A DNA stretch of 64,000 bases, from positions 357,948 through 421,947 of the forward strand of contig CAJJDO010000070.1 in NCBI GenBank assembly GCA_905183005.1, given 5' to 3'. Positions 37,701-52,000 of this stretch are shown here, piece after piece. Position numbers and translations under genes: made by a program. The DNA is from Paramecium pentaurelia. Its lineage: Eukaryota; Ciliophora; Oligohymenophorea; Peniculida; Parameciidae. Under the pieces are notes generated by a model, which saw only the letters and a list, made by a program, of their open reading frames with translations, was not told where the DNA came from and ran no database searches. Every line of letters begins with the position of its first letter. Position 1 is the stretch's first letter.

Positions 37701-39095
37701 GCTATTGGTAACAATACATACATAGGTCCAAATGTCACTTATTGTACAAGATAGGAAGCATGGAATGGATATTGGTGTCTTGGTCGTTAAATAACTGCTA
37801 TGGGTTTCATGAGTGTAGCCCCAGATTATAATAAAAGATTATATTCACCCATTAAATTAGATGATGGAAAGTTTTTTAATGAAATTAACAGTTAAATGGA
37901 ATGGCATTGGTCAGGAGCAGAACCTAAAAATTTAAGAGAATCAAAATTTGTTGCTTTGATACCCTCAAATACTATTGTAAATATGAGTAATGCTGGAATG
38001 AATCCAACTGCATCAGAATATCAGTTATCTAAAAGATATTTATCAGGTCGTCCAGAAGATTATGTAATTTTGAAATGGCAATTTTAAGTACCTTAAGTTA
38101 TTTAAGTCTCAGTTGGTACTAAAGTTATTTTGCCTGGAATGACTACTAAATCTTAACACCATAATCTAATGAATATGACAGATTAATGTGGAGCAAATAA
38201 TTATTTCTATTAAAATAATACAATTCATTTTGTAATCAATGGTTAAATAGGATGTAAAGTTAAAATTACTTTAAAAAACACACTTTAGATATCAACAAGG
38301 CTTGAAATCACAACTGAACAATTCTTTGGAGATAAATTTTTAGAATATGCTAGGGCATAATTAGGAGGGGATCCCTTTAATTATTTTATTATTGGTATAA
38401 AAAAATCTTCTAGGAGATTTTTGGATGAAACAATAAGCCACTAAGTAACTGTATATTGGACAATAGTAGACAATGTTGAAATCGGATCCACTGATTCTAA
38501 CTATTCATATCAATATTTAGAAGACTTTGCAACTAAATTAGAATTCTTTAACCCTCCTCCTTATATTGGTACAGTTTTAGAATAATCAACTACCATCAAC
38601 ATTTTGAGCAATTTAAAATTCCCATCTACCGAACCTACATCATGTATTTTTATCTAATTTTATTATTTAGAAATTTAATAAACACCAGAAGCTACAAATA
38701 CCAATCCTGGAAATACTGATTTCAATAAAAATAATGAAAATAATTAAGGATCAATTAATGATAATTAGCATAATGATAAGGAAATTGCATTAACTCAAGA
38801 TGAACCAATTTATTAATAAAAAAATAATGAGAACAATTATAACAACATAACAGGAACCATTAAAAAATCCATTAAATAAACTGAAACTTCATCTAACACA
38901 GTTGAAATTGTAGTCTCAGTAATTTGTTCTGTAGTTGGAGTCTCTATAATTATTGCTGCTTTGATATATTACAAGAAGATTAAATTAGCTAAATTAATTG
39001 CAAATAGAAATTAAAAAGTGGATAATGAATTCTTCAAAGTAAACCTCACTGAATAGCAACTATAGCTCTAAAATCATCAGTAACAAATGGATTGA
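31796..39095 (+). CDS. Fibrocystin-like giant surface protein (IPT, PA14, discoidin-like, G8, TM); frame breaks and internal loss
   Basis: Resembles PKHD1L1/fibrocystin-L type ectodomain proteins. Start 31796 gives a signal peptide (MIAYFIFILLFY). Order: IPT-like domain (IPIGSLMGGTTLYMK), a second IPT (PIITGLNTNFASPEG), PA14 (GFLKAPFTGVYRFYISSDN, about 33.0-33.4 kb), several IPT/TIG repeats to about 36.2 kb (DGGTTITINGMGF, GGTVIKITGSNF), a discoidin-like segment (36.3-36.65 kb), another IPT, then G8 (WSDINTWGGYEYPGDGDSVI, about 37.04-37.5 kb). After 37.62 kb comes the family C-terminal region (HWSGAEPKNLRES), ending in one membrane helix (VVSVICSVVGVSIIIAALIY) and a short tail; TGA at 39093. 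Introns include about 31883-31914 (32 nt) and about 32053-32077. The frame shifts without a plausible intron near 35.20, 35.30 and 36.29 kb, and the usual beta-helix after G8 is missing. Confidence 0.7.
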
Positions 39096-39495
39096 TAATT
39101 TAAAATAAAATATTTAGAATATTTTTTAAATTTATTCTCCTACTTTTTACTGAAAACTAAATAATAGATGTTTTTCGATATCTTAAATTAATTTCTATGA
39201 GGATATGAAATGATAATTTAAGAATAGAATAAAAAATATTATAACTATTAGGATGATAATAACTTGATATCAATTAAAACTTTTTTATAAATTTAAGAAT
39301 TAATTATTTTGTTAACTCATTTTTCAAAAATGAATGCATTATTTATAATGTTATTTCAACATAAATAAATTGATAAATATATAAAAAACATAAATGATAT
39401 ATGAAAATTTATAAGTGAAAATAAATACTTACATATTTATATAAATCAATAATAATCTATTTATAAATGTATAATAATACTAAGAAATATTTATA
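39096..39495. other. AT-rich spacer before assembly gap
   Basis: About 400 bases of A/T-rich sequence after the fibrocystin-like gene, no coding frame recognised. Confidence 0.5.
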
Positions 39496-40385
39496 NNNNN
39501 NNNNNNNNNNNNNNNNNNNNNNNNNNNNNNNNNNNNNNNNNNNNNNNNNNNNNNNNNNNNNNNNNNNNNNNNNNNNNNNNNNNNNNNNNNNNNNNNNNNN
39601 NNNNNNNNNNNNNNNNNNNNNNNNNNNNNNNNNNNNNNNNNNNNNNNNNNNNNNNNNNNNNNNNNNNNNNNNNNNNNNNNNNNNNNNNNNNNNNNNNNNN
39701 NNNNNNNNNNNNNNNNNNNNNNNNNNNNNNNNNNNNNNNNNNNNNNNNNNNNNNNNNNNNNNNNNNNNNNNNNNNNNNNNNNNNNNNNNNNNNNNNNNNN
39801 NNNNNNNNNNNNNNNNNNNNNNNNNNNNNNNNNNNNNNNNNNNNNNNNNNNNNNNNNNNNNNNNNNNNNNNNNNNNNNNNNNNNNNNNNNNNNNNNNNNN
39901 NNNNNNNNNNNNNNNNNNNNNNNNNNNNNNNNNNNNNNNNNNNNNNNNNNNNNNNNNNNNNNNNNNNNNNNNNNNNNNNNNNNNNNNNNNNNNNNNNNNN
40001 NNNNNNNNNNNNNNNNNNNNNNNNNNNNNNNNNNNNNNNNNNNNNNNNNNNNNNNNNNNNNNNNNNNNNNNNNNNNNNNNNNNNNNNNNNNNNNNNNNNN
40101 NNNNNNNNNNNNNNNNNNNNNNNNNNNNNNNNNNNNNNNNNNNNNNNNNNNNNNNNNNNNNNNNNNNNNNNNNNNNNNNNNNNNNNNNNNNNNNNNNNNN
40201 NNNNNNNNNNNNNNNNNNNNNNNNNNNNNNNNNNNNNNNNNNNNNNNNNNNNNNNNNNNNNNNNNNNNNNNNNNNNNNNNNNNNNNNNNNNNNNNNNNNN
40301 NNNNNNNNNNNNNNNNNNNNNNNNNNNNNNNNNNNNNNNNNNNNNNNNNNNNNNNNNNNNNNNNNNNNNNNNNNNNNNNNNNNNN
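39496..40385. other. Assembly gap (890 N)
   Basis: Continuous run of N. Sequence content is unknown, and both the length and the linkage of the two sides depend on the assembler. Frames reported across it are artefacts. Confidence 0.99.
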
Positions 40386-42249
40386 AATAATTACAATTGT
40401 GATATTTTTCCAAAAATATTATTAGTAAATAAAGTCTAATTTTAAATCTTTAATTGTATCTGCAAATACAACTGATAATTGTATGAGAATATCAAAATGA
40501 ATATTTATTGAAAACATAGTTATGAAGTTATTTCTATTGAATTTTATATCATTATACTTAAGAATATAATAAAGTAATGTATTTATTTTAATATGTGTAT
40601 TTGCTTTACATTTTCTATATGTTTCCCTTTCATATCCAAATTTAATAGTTTGAAAGTGATTCTATAAATAAACTAAATAAGTAAAACCAAAATCATAAAA
40701 AAAACAGCACCATAATCTAATTAATTACGATTCAAGTTATGTATTGATTCAAACTCTTTATTTGAATGATTCTAAAAATTTAAGTGATTTTTATTTAAAA
40801 TTAAATAGAAAATTATGAGAAATATCATTATTATTTGTTCTATCTTTTCATAATTAAAAAAAAAAATTCATCCTATTGGGTAAATCTAACTCCTCTTCAA
40901 TTTTTTTAAATAGAAGACAAATTCATATAATTAATTATCAAATTTTCATAGAGCAATTATATCAATATACATACCACATAATATTAGAGTTGTATTTAAA
41001 TTTGATTTTATCTGAGGCAACCGGATGGGCTTGTAATCGGCTTAATTATGCAATTTGAATTAATTTTCAAATAATAATAAAATATAGAACATCAAATTAA
41101 GTTGATGCACTAATACAATTCTAGATAAAGGAAAAATTTTAAATTAAAAATTTTCTTTTATGTTCGGAATATATATATCTTTTAATTTTTTTCTTGTTTT
41201 TAATAGTTTTAAATCACATAATAAGTATGGAATCAAAAAAAAAATTACACAAATATTTAGAATAAATAAAAAGTGTTCTTTAATGTAAATTTCAAAAAAT
41301 ATTTAACCTTTAATCTATTTGAATATAATGTCACCCTTAGAAATTTAACTTTTTTTTATAACATCATAGAAATGTGAAGGTTAAAGGGAATATATTTTTA
41401 AAATTAAAAGGTAAAACTTAATCAGGACATTGTAAATATATATATAAAATCATATTAATAAAATTAATTGGATTTATTTTAAGAGCATCAACATTATATA
41501 ATTTATTAATGATGGAAAATAATTAATTTGAAATATATTATGTTTCTAAAATGTAGATTTCTAATAACAATAAATATTTAATGGAATGATGTAGAGGTGC
41601 TAAAATTTGGTTTAATTTTTGGTTGAGCAGTACTTAAGCTGATACATACAATTTTTTTGAAATGGAAAAAAATATTGTCTAGCATGAAAATTTAGAAATC
41701 ATTGAATACTTTAATAAAATCAATATGCTCAGAAAATCTTATTACCTTGTTGTTTTCAACTATTCAATTTAAATATATTTTATAAATTGAAATCGTTACT
41801 TTCTTTCTTTATTCATTCATCTATTAAGTAATAAAAGAAGAAGAAAATGATTTATGAATTTATTCATGTTTTCATAAAGATATATCTCTAAAAATTAATA
41901 GAGGAGAAAAAAATGATATATTCAAGTAATTATTTAATATTTTGTTGTTTGAATGAAATTTTGGAAGATCTTGAATTCTTTCATTTACAGAACAATGATA
42001 ATAAAGGAATTTACAAGCCAACCTTCAAAATATATCCATTTTGGCCTATAAATTTTAAATGACTTGTTAATACTGAAATGTGGTTTATTGATTTTTACAA
42101 ATGGATAAAAGCCAGAAAATTCTTTTGAAATATTTCTTTTATATCTAGTTAGACCATATGCTTATTTTATAAGATCAAATTTATAGGTTGAATACATTCT
42201 CTTTACTTTTGTGACAATGTAAATTTTTATATTATATTGGTTTTATCTT
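40386..42249. other. Long AT-rich region without a convincing gene
   Basis: About 1.86 kb. Both strands have TGA at short intervals in all frames I followed. A small GC-richer patch at about 41010-41045 (GAGGCAACCGGATGGGC and what follows) stands out from the background, but it fits no tRNA fold or known family. Short relics may exist (for example about 41940-42130), but none can be named. Confidence 0.45.
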
Positions 42250-45200
42250 ATGAATATACAAAAAAATGACAAAAAGACAACATCATATATAGATCAAATT
42301 AGTAAATACGAATCACGTTCAACATTATATTTTTTAATGATTAAAATTTGGAAAACCCTATTCTTATTTTTAACAGAATTTTTAGGATATTTATTAATCG
42401 AAGGGTATTTTTTAATCTTATTTGATAAAATTTAAGATAATTTATTTTGCATCATCAGCTCCGTCATAATTATATTTGAAATCTTAATAATAATAATACT
42501 ATAAGAAATATTCTGGAATTAAAGTCTTCATTATATCCCAAAATAACTGAACCAAATAAATTAACCAACCATCTCCATTTTATATACTAAATTATTGAAA
42601 ATTATTACACTTTGTCTTTTTGCTAGTTAAATAAGTTATAAATCTGTAATAGTGTTAGGGATATCGATCTTAAATAGTATTTATGAATTGTACATCCTAT
42701 TAATACTAAAAATTAAACATGATTTAATAATCATAAGCTTAGATGTATTAATGTAATGTTTAATAATTTGTGTTTCTATTTAATAATTAATAATCAATGC
42801 AAGTAGTTTCGGATTATAATTCTTGTGGATTATTGTTGGAATTTTACTTTACAAATTAATTTCTTTATACTACATGAATAATTCTATTTTACAGATTTAA
42901 GTAGTTTAATTGAATGATAATAAAATTGATTATAAATTGTTGGATGGAAAGTAGAAACTATTCAAATATTAAAAGTTAATTTAAGAAAGAGGTTCTGAAT
43001 ATAGATTAGCTAATAAAATTTTGGTAATATAGCATCAACAAAAATGTAGTAAGTAATATTGCTTTTGCAGAAATGACGAGATGATCATGATAAAATTGGA
43101 GCATCTAATCCTTAAAGAATAAATTGATGTTTTTAAAACCTTTATCAAATAATCTCATGTATAATCATCATTATTTTACTTGTAATTTATATAATTGCTT
43201 ATTTATAATAATCGATTATTTGAAGCTTTGAACATTACTTAGAAATTACTTAACTCTTTTAATAGAAAATCATAATTTATGAAATAAGTACAATTAATAA
43301 AAGGTTAAGTTTCAATTACTCACAAAATGCTTTTTAGACTACTTTAACATCAAATTTTCATGTCAATCAGATGTTCTATTTAAAGTAAATCATCTAGCGC
43401 TACAAAATTATAAGTTATCAAATAAGCAATTAGATAATTTCAATAAAAGTTTGATTCTGAGAAAACTATTCAAAATAAATTCAATAACATTATGAAATAT
43501 AAAATTGATTTCTTGGATGAATTATCAAATACACCAAATTTAGAGGATGAATTCATAAATTATTAGGCTTTCAAAATAATCTAAGAAATGGATTAATTTA
43601 AAGAACTGTTAATGTACAATTTTTAGTAAATGCCAAGTATATTTAAATAATATAATTAGCTTCCAATAATAAGAGTTTATTATTGTTCTTTCAAATAGAA
43701 ATACTAAATGATCTAATCAATTCTCAAACAATTAATACAATGAATACTCATTTAGAAGATTAAGAATAGATAATCTTTTCTAATAATGTTTATTAAGAAT
43801 TAGTAAATTAATATTAATTCGCATCATTTATTTTAAAAGATGAGGACAATATTGAATTTGTATCAAACAATGAAAAAAAATAATTGAAAATTGGATAGCG
43901 AAAATATATTGCTTTTGAAGAGATGGTTCCATAATCATTGATCTCACTTCATAAATACTTGATAAAAGATTTTTTTTAAACAGGTAAGAATAAATATTAT
44001 TTAAACATTAATTAATCCTTTTTATAAGTATCTGCAGGAATCATAAGTCCAATTGAAATGTGTATGGACATATCTTTTGATCTAAAAATGAACTAGTTAT
44101 TAGTAACAATATTTCTAAAGCAATTAAGCAGTGACAATTAAGTCCATTACATTATTTTAGATTCTCAATTTAAGATAAGAGAAATATCATAAATTCTTTA
44201 TGAAAATATCTTAGATTATCCAGCAAATACTAAGATGCTTCTAAATGATATTTCAGTATTTATTTTTATTCCAGAATTAAAAGAAAAAGACTTTATTTAG
44301 GATAGGACTTTGGGAATGTATAAACTCTTTTTTCCATTAAATATTAATAAATAAGCTTCACCTAATTTAAAAACATATAAAAAATCTTAAGATTTTTTTA
44401 AAGGTTTAATAAGTGTAAAAGTTAGGTTTATTAATAAAAAGAATCTCTACTACATTATTGAGATAAGTGATTTGAAATCAGAGAAACCATAATTATTAGA
44501 ATCTATATCAATACCTTAAGGAGAGATTGACGAAAAAGAAATAATTAATGTTCCTTTGGAAATTAATTTATGGAATGAAATAACAAGCTTGAATTAAATT
44601 AATTAGTAATAATATACATCTCATCTTGATTCATAAAGACCTTTATTAGTTAAAAGTTTAAGTGATGGACTAGAATTAAAAATTGAAAATAACCATAAGC
44701 TCGTTAATAACAGCAAGACATCTAAGAAATTAAAGAACTCGATAGCCTCAGTATAAAACTAATATTCTGAAAAGGCCTAATAATAGTTTGATGATGTGGG
44801 TTCATAAGTTTCCTCAGTAGCTGCAGTTAGAAGATCTCTTTATTTTAAATAATTTAAAATAATCAACGAATTGATATACTCAAAAATCTTCCCCAATAAT
44901 ATCAAACTATTTAATATCACTTTCTTCATTTATATTCTTGTAGGAATAATAAATATGATAATTCTTATTGAATAAGTTTAAAATTTATAGAAATATCAGG
45001 ATCTTATGGTATTATTGAGTATTAAATATGATATTTATGAACCAATAGAATCATTTTTAAATACAAGATACACAATAGTTGGACTCAACTAAGCTATTTC
45101 TACAAAAATGATAACACAATAGGAATATAATTAATTGGTAGCATTTCCTAATTCAAATTTGGTTAAAGGATATGATGATTTAAAATCTAATATTATGGAT

Positions 45201-46655
45201 GTTATCTAAAGAAAAGAATTTTAATCTTTTTTGAAAGACTATTATAGGCATACTAATCTTTTTTCCTACAATTTGTGAAAAATAATATTTTTAATCTCTA
45301 TACTTTGAAAGTTATTGGTATACATCAACAAACAAAGGAAGCTAAAGAAATACAACTTTTAGGAGTGGAATTCTAGCTATGCTAAACTATCAATATGAAT
45401 ATAAATTAGCTTTTACAATTCGACCATTAGTAATAGATAGTGCTTATTCTTACTATTCCTACAAAAATTACCTTTCAATTTTTTCAATTTTTACTTAGTT
45501 AAGTAATGATATTTTAGATTTGTTAATAAATTCATTAACTAATTAACAATTTGAGCTTATTGTTATCAATGCTACCTTTAATTGCTTACTTACCATTATT
45601 TCAATTGGTTATTTCTACTATTTAGTAAAATAACGACGATTGAAAAATAAAATTTTAAGTTTACTCCCTTAACAAGATAAAGATATTATGCTATATGAAA
45701 TTTAAAGACTTAAACTATTATAAAGTCACATTAATAGCAATTATAACTATTTATGTCAATACACATTAGAAATCTAATAATTCGATGAAAATTTAAAAAA
45801 ACAAGAAGAAGAATTCTATAAATTAGTCAATAGAAAAGGCAAAAAAACAAGTGGCTTAAAAAGAAAAAGATAAGTCACTATTTATAATTTTATTTAAGTA
45901 GGAATCTTTTTATTTAGCTTTATCGTAATTCTATTAATAAATCTCTTGACCATTAATTCACTTGATTAATATCTATTTAAATAAAAAAACACAGGCCAAA
46001 TATATTCATCCCTGTCCAATACAGGAGTTAATATTCTCATCATTTATGCTTAAAGGGAAATTTTATATAGAATTGTGGCTTTTGCATTTTTGACATCCCA
46101 AGATATTTAAGGAATCTAAGATTAAGTTGATAATAGTTTAATATAGATTTAAAATTTTAGCACTTAATTTCTATAAGTCAATTAAAATGATTATCTTTTA
46201 GATGATAATTCTATGAATTTATTCACTGATATAAGCACACAATCCTTATGTAATTTTTTGCCTGAAGTAAATAAAATAATTATCATCTATAGAAATATGC
46301 AAATGTTTCATAATCCTTATGTCCATTTGTTTTATAAGGAATCTTAAATAAAGGCTTAATACCGACATTGAATTTAATGTATACTTCAGTTTATGCTGAA
46401 AAATAAGTTAATAATTTCACATCCAGACCACCGACTCAAGTACCATTAAGAGAATTAGAAGGGGCTACCTTCACATCTTGGGTTATTAAAGAATTAGTAA
46501 AAGATTTAGCTCAAAACTTAAATAACTACTCTAGTTAATTACAAATGACTTTTACTGTAATCAATTTAATCAATAATTTAGATTATTTATGCATTTTGTA
46601 TTGCGTATTAATTGTTATTTGGTTTAATTATAGTTATAAAAATAAGCAACTATGA
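42250..46655 (+). CDS. Large multi-pass membrane protein, ciliate-specific family
   Basis: About 1,420 residues. From ATG 42250 (MNIQKNDKKTTSYIDQISKY) the N-terminus has about six hydrophobic helices (for example LFLFLTEFLGYLLIEGYFLI and LWIIVGILLYKLISLYYM). A long cytosolic region follows, with a Cys pair (QYCFCRND) and helical segments. A central region may be PAS-like (NYLVHYIILDSQFKIRE-like wording near 44.14 kb), but I would not assign it. Then come at least four C-terminal helices (FNITFFIYILVGIINMIILI, CLLTIISIGYFYYLV, IFLFSFIVILLINLL, LDYLCILYCVLIVIWF). Introns verified: about 43639-43661 (23 nt) and about 46268-46293 (26 nt). Near 45280-45316 the frame changes; a 37-nt GT...AG intron fits but is longer than usual. 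TGA at 46653. The architecture matches a large, poorly understood ciliate membrane family; the role is unknown. Confidence 0.75.
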
Positions 46656-47088
46656 AATGATATAAATAAGCCATCTAAGAAAAGTAGTTTATTTATTACC
46701 TCAATCAATATTGTTATTTGATGATTCATTTTAGCGTCAAATTAAGATTATCATGAAATAAGAAGATTTGACATGATTAAAATTATATTTCATATAATTA
46801 AAAATCAATTTGTTAACATAAATCTTTTATATTTTAGGTTATTTATAAATATCAATAAATATTTTTAATTCCTTTATTTTTAGGGGCAGGAATATGCAGA
46901 TATCATATTTGATATTATTTGTGTTAATATATATACATTTAATTATATTCTAATTAAATAAATATATACAGTTTATTTAATTGTTTATCAAATAAATCAG
47001 AAAAATCCTTTTTACTTGATATATTATAGTGTAACTTTTACTAATCTTCTCTCAATTCATTTGGTTTCCTCGGTGTTTAAAATCTCAC
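46656..47088. other. AT-rich spacer with possible minus-strand coding relic
   Basis: Downstream of the small minus-strand frame at 47089-47334 the same frame remains open and protein-like for about 45 codons beyond its TGA (PRKPNELREDQQKLHYN), suggesting remnant coding sequence at about 46940-47088. The rest is featureless A/T-rich DNA. Confidence 0.35.
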
Positions 47089-47334
47089 TCATCTCCTCTA
47101 TATACTATTCTATATATTTCTATTAATTCTCCAATTCTCACTCAATATGAGATTATTATCCTCTTTATGGTTACCCCAGTTCTTTTTTATCATCTGTTTT
47201 TAATTATTTACTACATTTTAAACTTTTATTTATAAAATTACTTGAGTAGATTTGTTGATATTTTCTGAAAAGTTATTTAATTTTTATTCAATCCTTCTTA
47301 TTTTGTAGGCCAAATTATTTTTAGAATTCCCCAT
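47089..47334 (-). pseudogene. Small unknown protein or broken gene
   Basis: From ATG 47334 (MGNSKNNLAYKIRRIEQKLN) the frame is open for 81 codons and highly charged, with Trp residues (KKNWGNHKED, SENWRINRN), then hits TGA at 47089. Directly beyond it the same frame stays protein-like for about 45 codons, which suggests a premature stop rather than a natural end. No family recognised. It could be a true 81-residue protein followed by chance open frame. Confidence 0.35.
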
Positions 47335-48500
47335 CTATTAATACTTTTAATACTTTAAACATTTTCATCTAATTATAAATTTAAATATATAATAATAAAT
47401 AAAAAATTCAGGTTATTAACTTTTATAGTATTTTAGCATTTATTTCTGTTAAATAAATCTTGATTTTTAGATTACAATATATAAAGTTAACAAGTACTTT
47501 TCAGAGATTTAAATTAAGTAAGTAATTAGTAGTTCATAAAATAAATTCATTTAAAAATTTCAATATAATATTTATTACAATATTAATAATTAGAAAATAT
47601 GTTGTGTGCTATTTATTGAATGCTAAATTAAGATTTCATAGACTGTCTTTTTGAGAATCATGAGCGTATAATACCAGTAACAAATTGACAAAAGTTTCAA
47701 TTTAAATAAAAAAAATAAGAATCTGCTTGTTTAATTTACAAAGTAACCTTTATATTTATTTTTGATTTTTAGAAATCTAAATAGCTGGAAATAATTTATA
47801 AAAAAATTACCAAATACTCTAAACGAAAAGGTTTTATATAAATGATAATCATCTGTAATTGTGTGACAATACCGATAATTTTATAAAATAATCTATATCA
47901 ATCTCAATTAAAATAATATCTGGGTTCTTAAGACATATAGTATTGTAATAAATTCAATTGCAATAAAATCACTCTCATTACCGAATAAAAAATAAAATTG
48001 AAATTTATGATGGATTAATTTGTCTTAATTCATATTAAAATTAGGAAAAAATAATTTGAAATTTTTTCAGCTATTATTACTCATATATCATAAATTAATA
48101 ATTATTTTAGTAAACTCCAAATCCTCAAGGGTAACTCTAGATCGTTACTTTCAATTTATACTAATATATATATAATCATATATTTTGTTATTTAAAGCAA
48201 CAGATATATTTAAATACCAATAAGTATTTGAAATTAATGGAAAAAGACTGGTAAATACAAAGTCTTAGACTTATATTATTCTAAGTTTTTAGGGTTGGTA
48301 AAATTAATTTTATATAACAAAAATAGTTTCTGTTTTTTATACTTATATAAACCTATATTTATACTCATAATAACTAATTAATTATGGGTACCTTACTCAT
48401 AAAATCTTATGAGCAATGAAATCAATTAAAAATAATTAGTAATTAGATCTAGAATGATTAAAATATTTGGAGTAAATGTAATTTTTAATAGAATTTGATA
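47335..48500. other. AT-rich region, nothing recognised
   Basis: About 1.17 kb of A/T-rich sequence. Isolated short open stretches on the plus strand (for example about 48236-48400) are not convincing. No RNA, repeat or mobile element seen. Confidence 0.4.
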
Positions 48501-48788
48501 TTACTTTTTGATTAAAGAATTTCAGAAAATGTCTAACAATATTCCATATTATATTTATTTGGTGATAAATATGTGCTAAAATTAAAGAATTTAACCAAAA
48601 ATTAAATGATTTTACAATAGGAAGACTTAAAAATCAAGATTGAAATTAACAAAAAAAGAAATTTAGATGCACTTTTTAAGAGAAGAAACAAATGGGCTTA
48701 TAAATTAGGAAGGAAAAAATTCCATATACTTATTCATTTAATTAAAAGGAATCCTATCATAGTTTAATCAATGTTTGTATTATAATGA
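48500..48788 (+). pseudogene. Coding relic, Lys/Leu-rich, unknown
   Basis: An open frame ending at TGA 48786 has protein-like composition (YSILYLFGDKYVLKLKNL, then RNLDALFKRRNKWAYKLGRK) over about 90 codons. No ATG opens it cleanly, and upstream frames are interrupted by TGA. It may be the surviving 3' end of a dead gene. No family recognised; chance is possible. Confidence 0.3.
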
Positions 48789-49051
48789 TAAAATTTTAAG
48801 AATTTGAAATTAAAAAATTGGAAGAGTCTGTTAACAAGTTTTATAATTAATTTTAATTAGAATTAATATTTAAAAATAAAATATATTTCTCTTTATTCTT
48901 AATTTAGAATAGCATGAGCCTAAAAACTTTTACAATAAAAAAAAGTTGATTATTGATCTAAGTCAATTCATTAACTAGAATATCTATTCAAAGGATTAAA
49001 ATTTGAAAATCTCATATTAATAATTAGAAATTTTATATAATATCTTTCTTT

Positions 49052-52000
49052 TCAATTTTCATAATCGCATCTTTCAAATTTAGAAATATACCTTTTGTTA
49101 GAATCTTCAGATGCCATATTATAATTTAAATGTAAATCATTCCTTGCGGTAATCTATTTTGAACTCTGAATTCTTGAAGTTAGTAAAGAAATCAATTATC
49201 TAAATTACTTTAAATTTTTTAATTATATTCTTGAAAATTATATCAGATGATCTTTTAATTGCATAAAAAGATGTTTGATTCTTATTTCTCTCAACTTCTC
49301 CTTCTCTAAAATATTTTTTAATAAAATAGTAAAATATAGATTTGGTACTTTAGAATTTAGAAGTTAATACAATTTATTTAACAATTAGAATTTATAAAGC
49401 TTTATATAACTTCTTACTATGTCAAAAATAAAAGGGTAACACATTTTAATAAAACAACTAATAATAACAATTTATATCAGCATAGAAGCACCTAAATAAT
49501 TCTTTTATTCACAAATTTATTTAGTTAATGCTAATAAAATTGAAATTGAGCAAATTTAACTACTCTATAAATCTAAATTATTAAATTTTTGATTAATGAA
49601 TGGTTAATTAAATGCTGATAATATCTGATACATTAATAAACATAATCCTAATAGGGAAGCCTTCAAAACTATTTCTGTTTCAAAATTGGTCAGAATAAAT
49701 ATTAAGATTGCTTTCTTAAATAATTTAATCTATTCCCAATAAAATCCTTCCATTTTGTATTCATTCAATAAATATGAAATATGTCTTCTAATTTTAATCT
49801 TATCCAATCTATTTTAATTTATCATCAACAAGATAAAAATCAATAATGGGATCAAAATACCAATCACAATTAATCCAGGGATTATAAAATAATACATCCA
49901 TAAATAATGATCTTTAGTGCCATATATCATAGAAACATCACCATGAATATAATTAGTATTTGATACTTCTCTTCTAGAAACAACAGATGAAAACCTAATA
50001 ATTTTGAATTTAATATATACATTTTAACTAATCCTGCAAAATTGAAAATATACAAATATAAAGCAGTATTCGATAAAATACTTAAATCATACTTTTGTTT
50101 AAGATACAACAAATACAAATATGATCCAATAAATATTATATTAAATTACATAACCATTAATATTATCATTGTCAATATTTTCAAATAAATATTTGGTATC
50201 TATTGAATCAATGACAAATAACAATCCAAATCTTTAGACATAAAATAAGAACTATCACTAGTTTATTCAATAAAAAGAAAAGAAAAAGAGAATTCTATGT
50301 TAAAAGTAAATATCACAGAAAATATCCGGAAATAATTTAACAACATCTTTATCAAAATACTTTCATGATCTAATAATTAAGTATTTTACTATTACTTTAA
50401 TTTAATTTAAATAATATCTTATTAAATCGTTATCCAATAATTAATTATGCATATAATAAGTTCGAGGAATGTATACTTTTTAAAGACATAGATATAGACA
50501 CAAAAGTCCTATTATAATAAGAAAATAATACCAAATTCCAACAATAAATACTGAGATTAACTTACTTAACTCAAATTAACATTTTAGACATTATTAATCC
50601 CATTAATTTTTAAAATATTTACCAAATCCCTTAGTATCATACACATCACATTCTTCACACAATGCTCCTATATGTCCTTCACTGCATGTATAATCACCAA
50701 CCTACCAACCTCCATGGCAAAATTATGGATTCTTAAAACAATACTCTGCATAATCTGATAATTTATTGGGTCTCCAAAATCCTGGTAACAAGTTTATCAT
50801 ATTTGAAGTAATATCAGAGTGTTTGTCATTATCAAAAATAGAACATTTTGTTGCATTATATGTAACTGAATAATACCCTTAATTTGATTAACAGATCTGA
50901 CACCCACCGTTTATGTAAAATTCACCTAATTGACATTTTAGACTTCTTGCAGTTATTATATAAAGTAAATTATTTCTGGCCTCTTCTATCTAACAATTAA
51001 TTTCAATTTATAAATTTTTATAAGTTTATTCATTAGGATCTAAATTAAATTATAACAATCCAAAATCAAATGAATTCTATTAATTATCATAAAATAAGGT
51101 TTAAACATCTCCTTTTCTATATAATTCTTGAAAAGTTGTAGTGATAATTTTATTTGTAACTTCACAAGTTGAATTATATTGATCAAATATTATTTCATTT
51201 CTACTATTTTTGTAGAATAATCTAATATCTTTAACATAAAGTTTATAAGTTGAGTTGTGTAAATCAAAAATTTAGAGAGTTTTAATAACCTAATTACTTG
51301 GTATTATTAAATCATTAGTATATATATAATTTCCTTATTCAATCATACGATACCTTTTAAGTTTCAACATATTAAAATTAGTATTATTTAATATGGAAGG
51401 TTTTGAAGGATTTTCCATGAAATTCAGATAAATAGCCAAATGAGTTGGGATCTCTACAACATTATTACCATATTCTTAATCTTAAGCAATATTAAACAAT
51501 AATATTGAAGATACAAAATTATCATTATTTAAATTGCAATCACCTTTTAAATACATACCACCACCAACTCTTGCTCTATTACCTATAATTATTGATCGAA
51601 TAATAATAAAGCTCATAGAATTTGAGTGAATATATAAGCCTCCACCAAAATCTTCTGCATAATTTTAGATAATTTTACAAAACTTGATAGATATTTTCAC
51701 TTTTTATGAGAAAATAGCTACTCCCTAACTACCATTATTATAAAGGAAATTAGAATTCTCAATTTATATTTTAGATGCAATTTCAGTTAATTATAAAAAA
51801 TACAAACATCCATTTCTTTTGATTAAGTTATAATAACAATTAAGCTTTTAAAATTTAATAGATTTAAAGTCTTAAGTTTCAATGAAAATCATTCCATTAT
51901 AACATTATTAACAATTATTTTAATATAATGTAATGTCTTTAAAAAATAATATAGTTTAATTTGAAATGCTGTTGATGTAAATTAGTGAGTTATCTTTGTT

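Noticed and set aside
39457..40413. Long open frames on both strands over the N run
   Set aside because: They consist of unknown bases; N is not translatable and gives no evidence of a gene.
41005..41050. GC-richer patch resembling part of a tRNA (loop CTTGTAA)
   Set aside because: Stems flanking the loop do not pair and no D- or T-arm is present.
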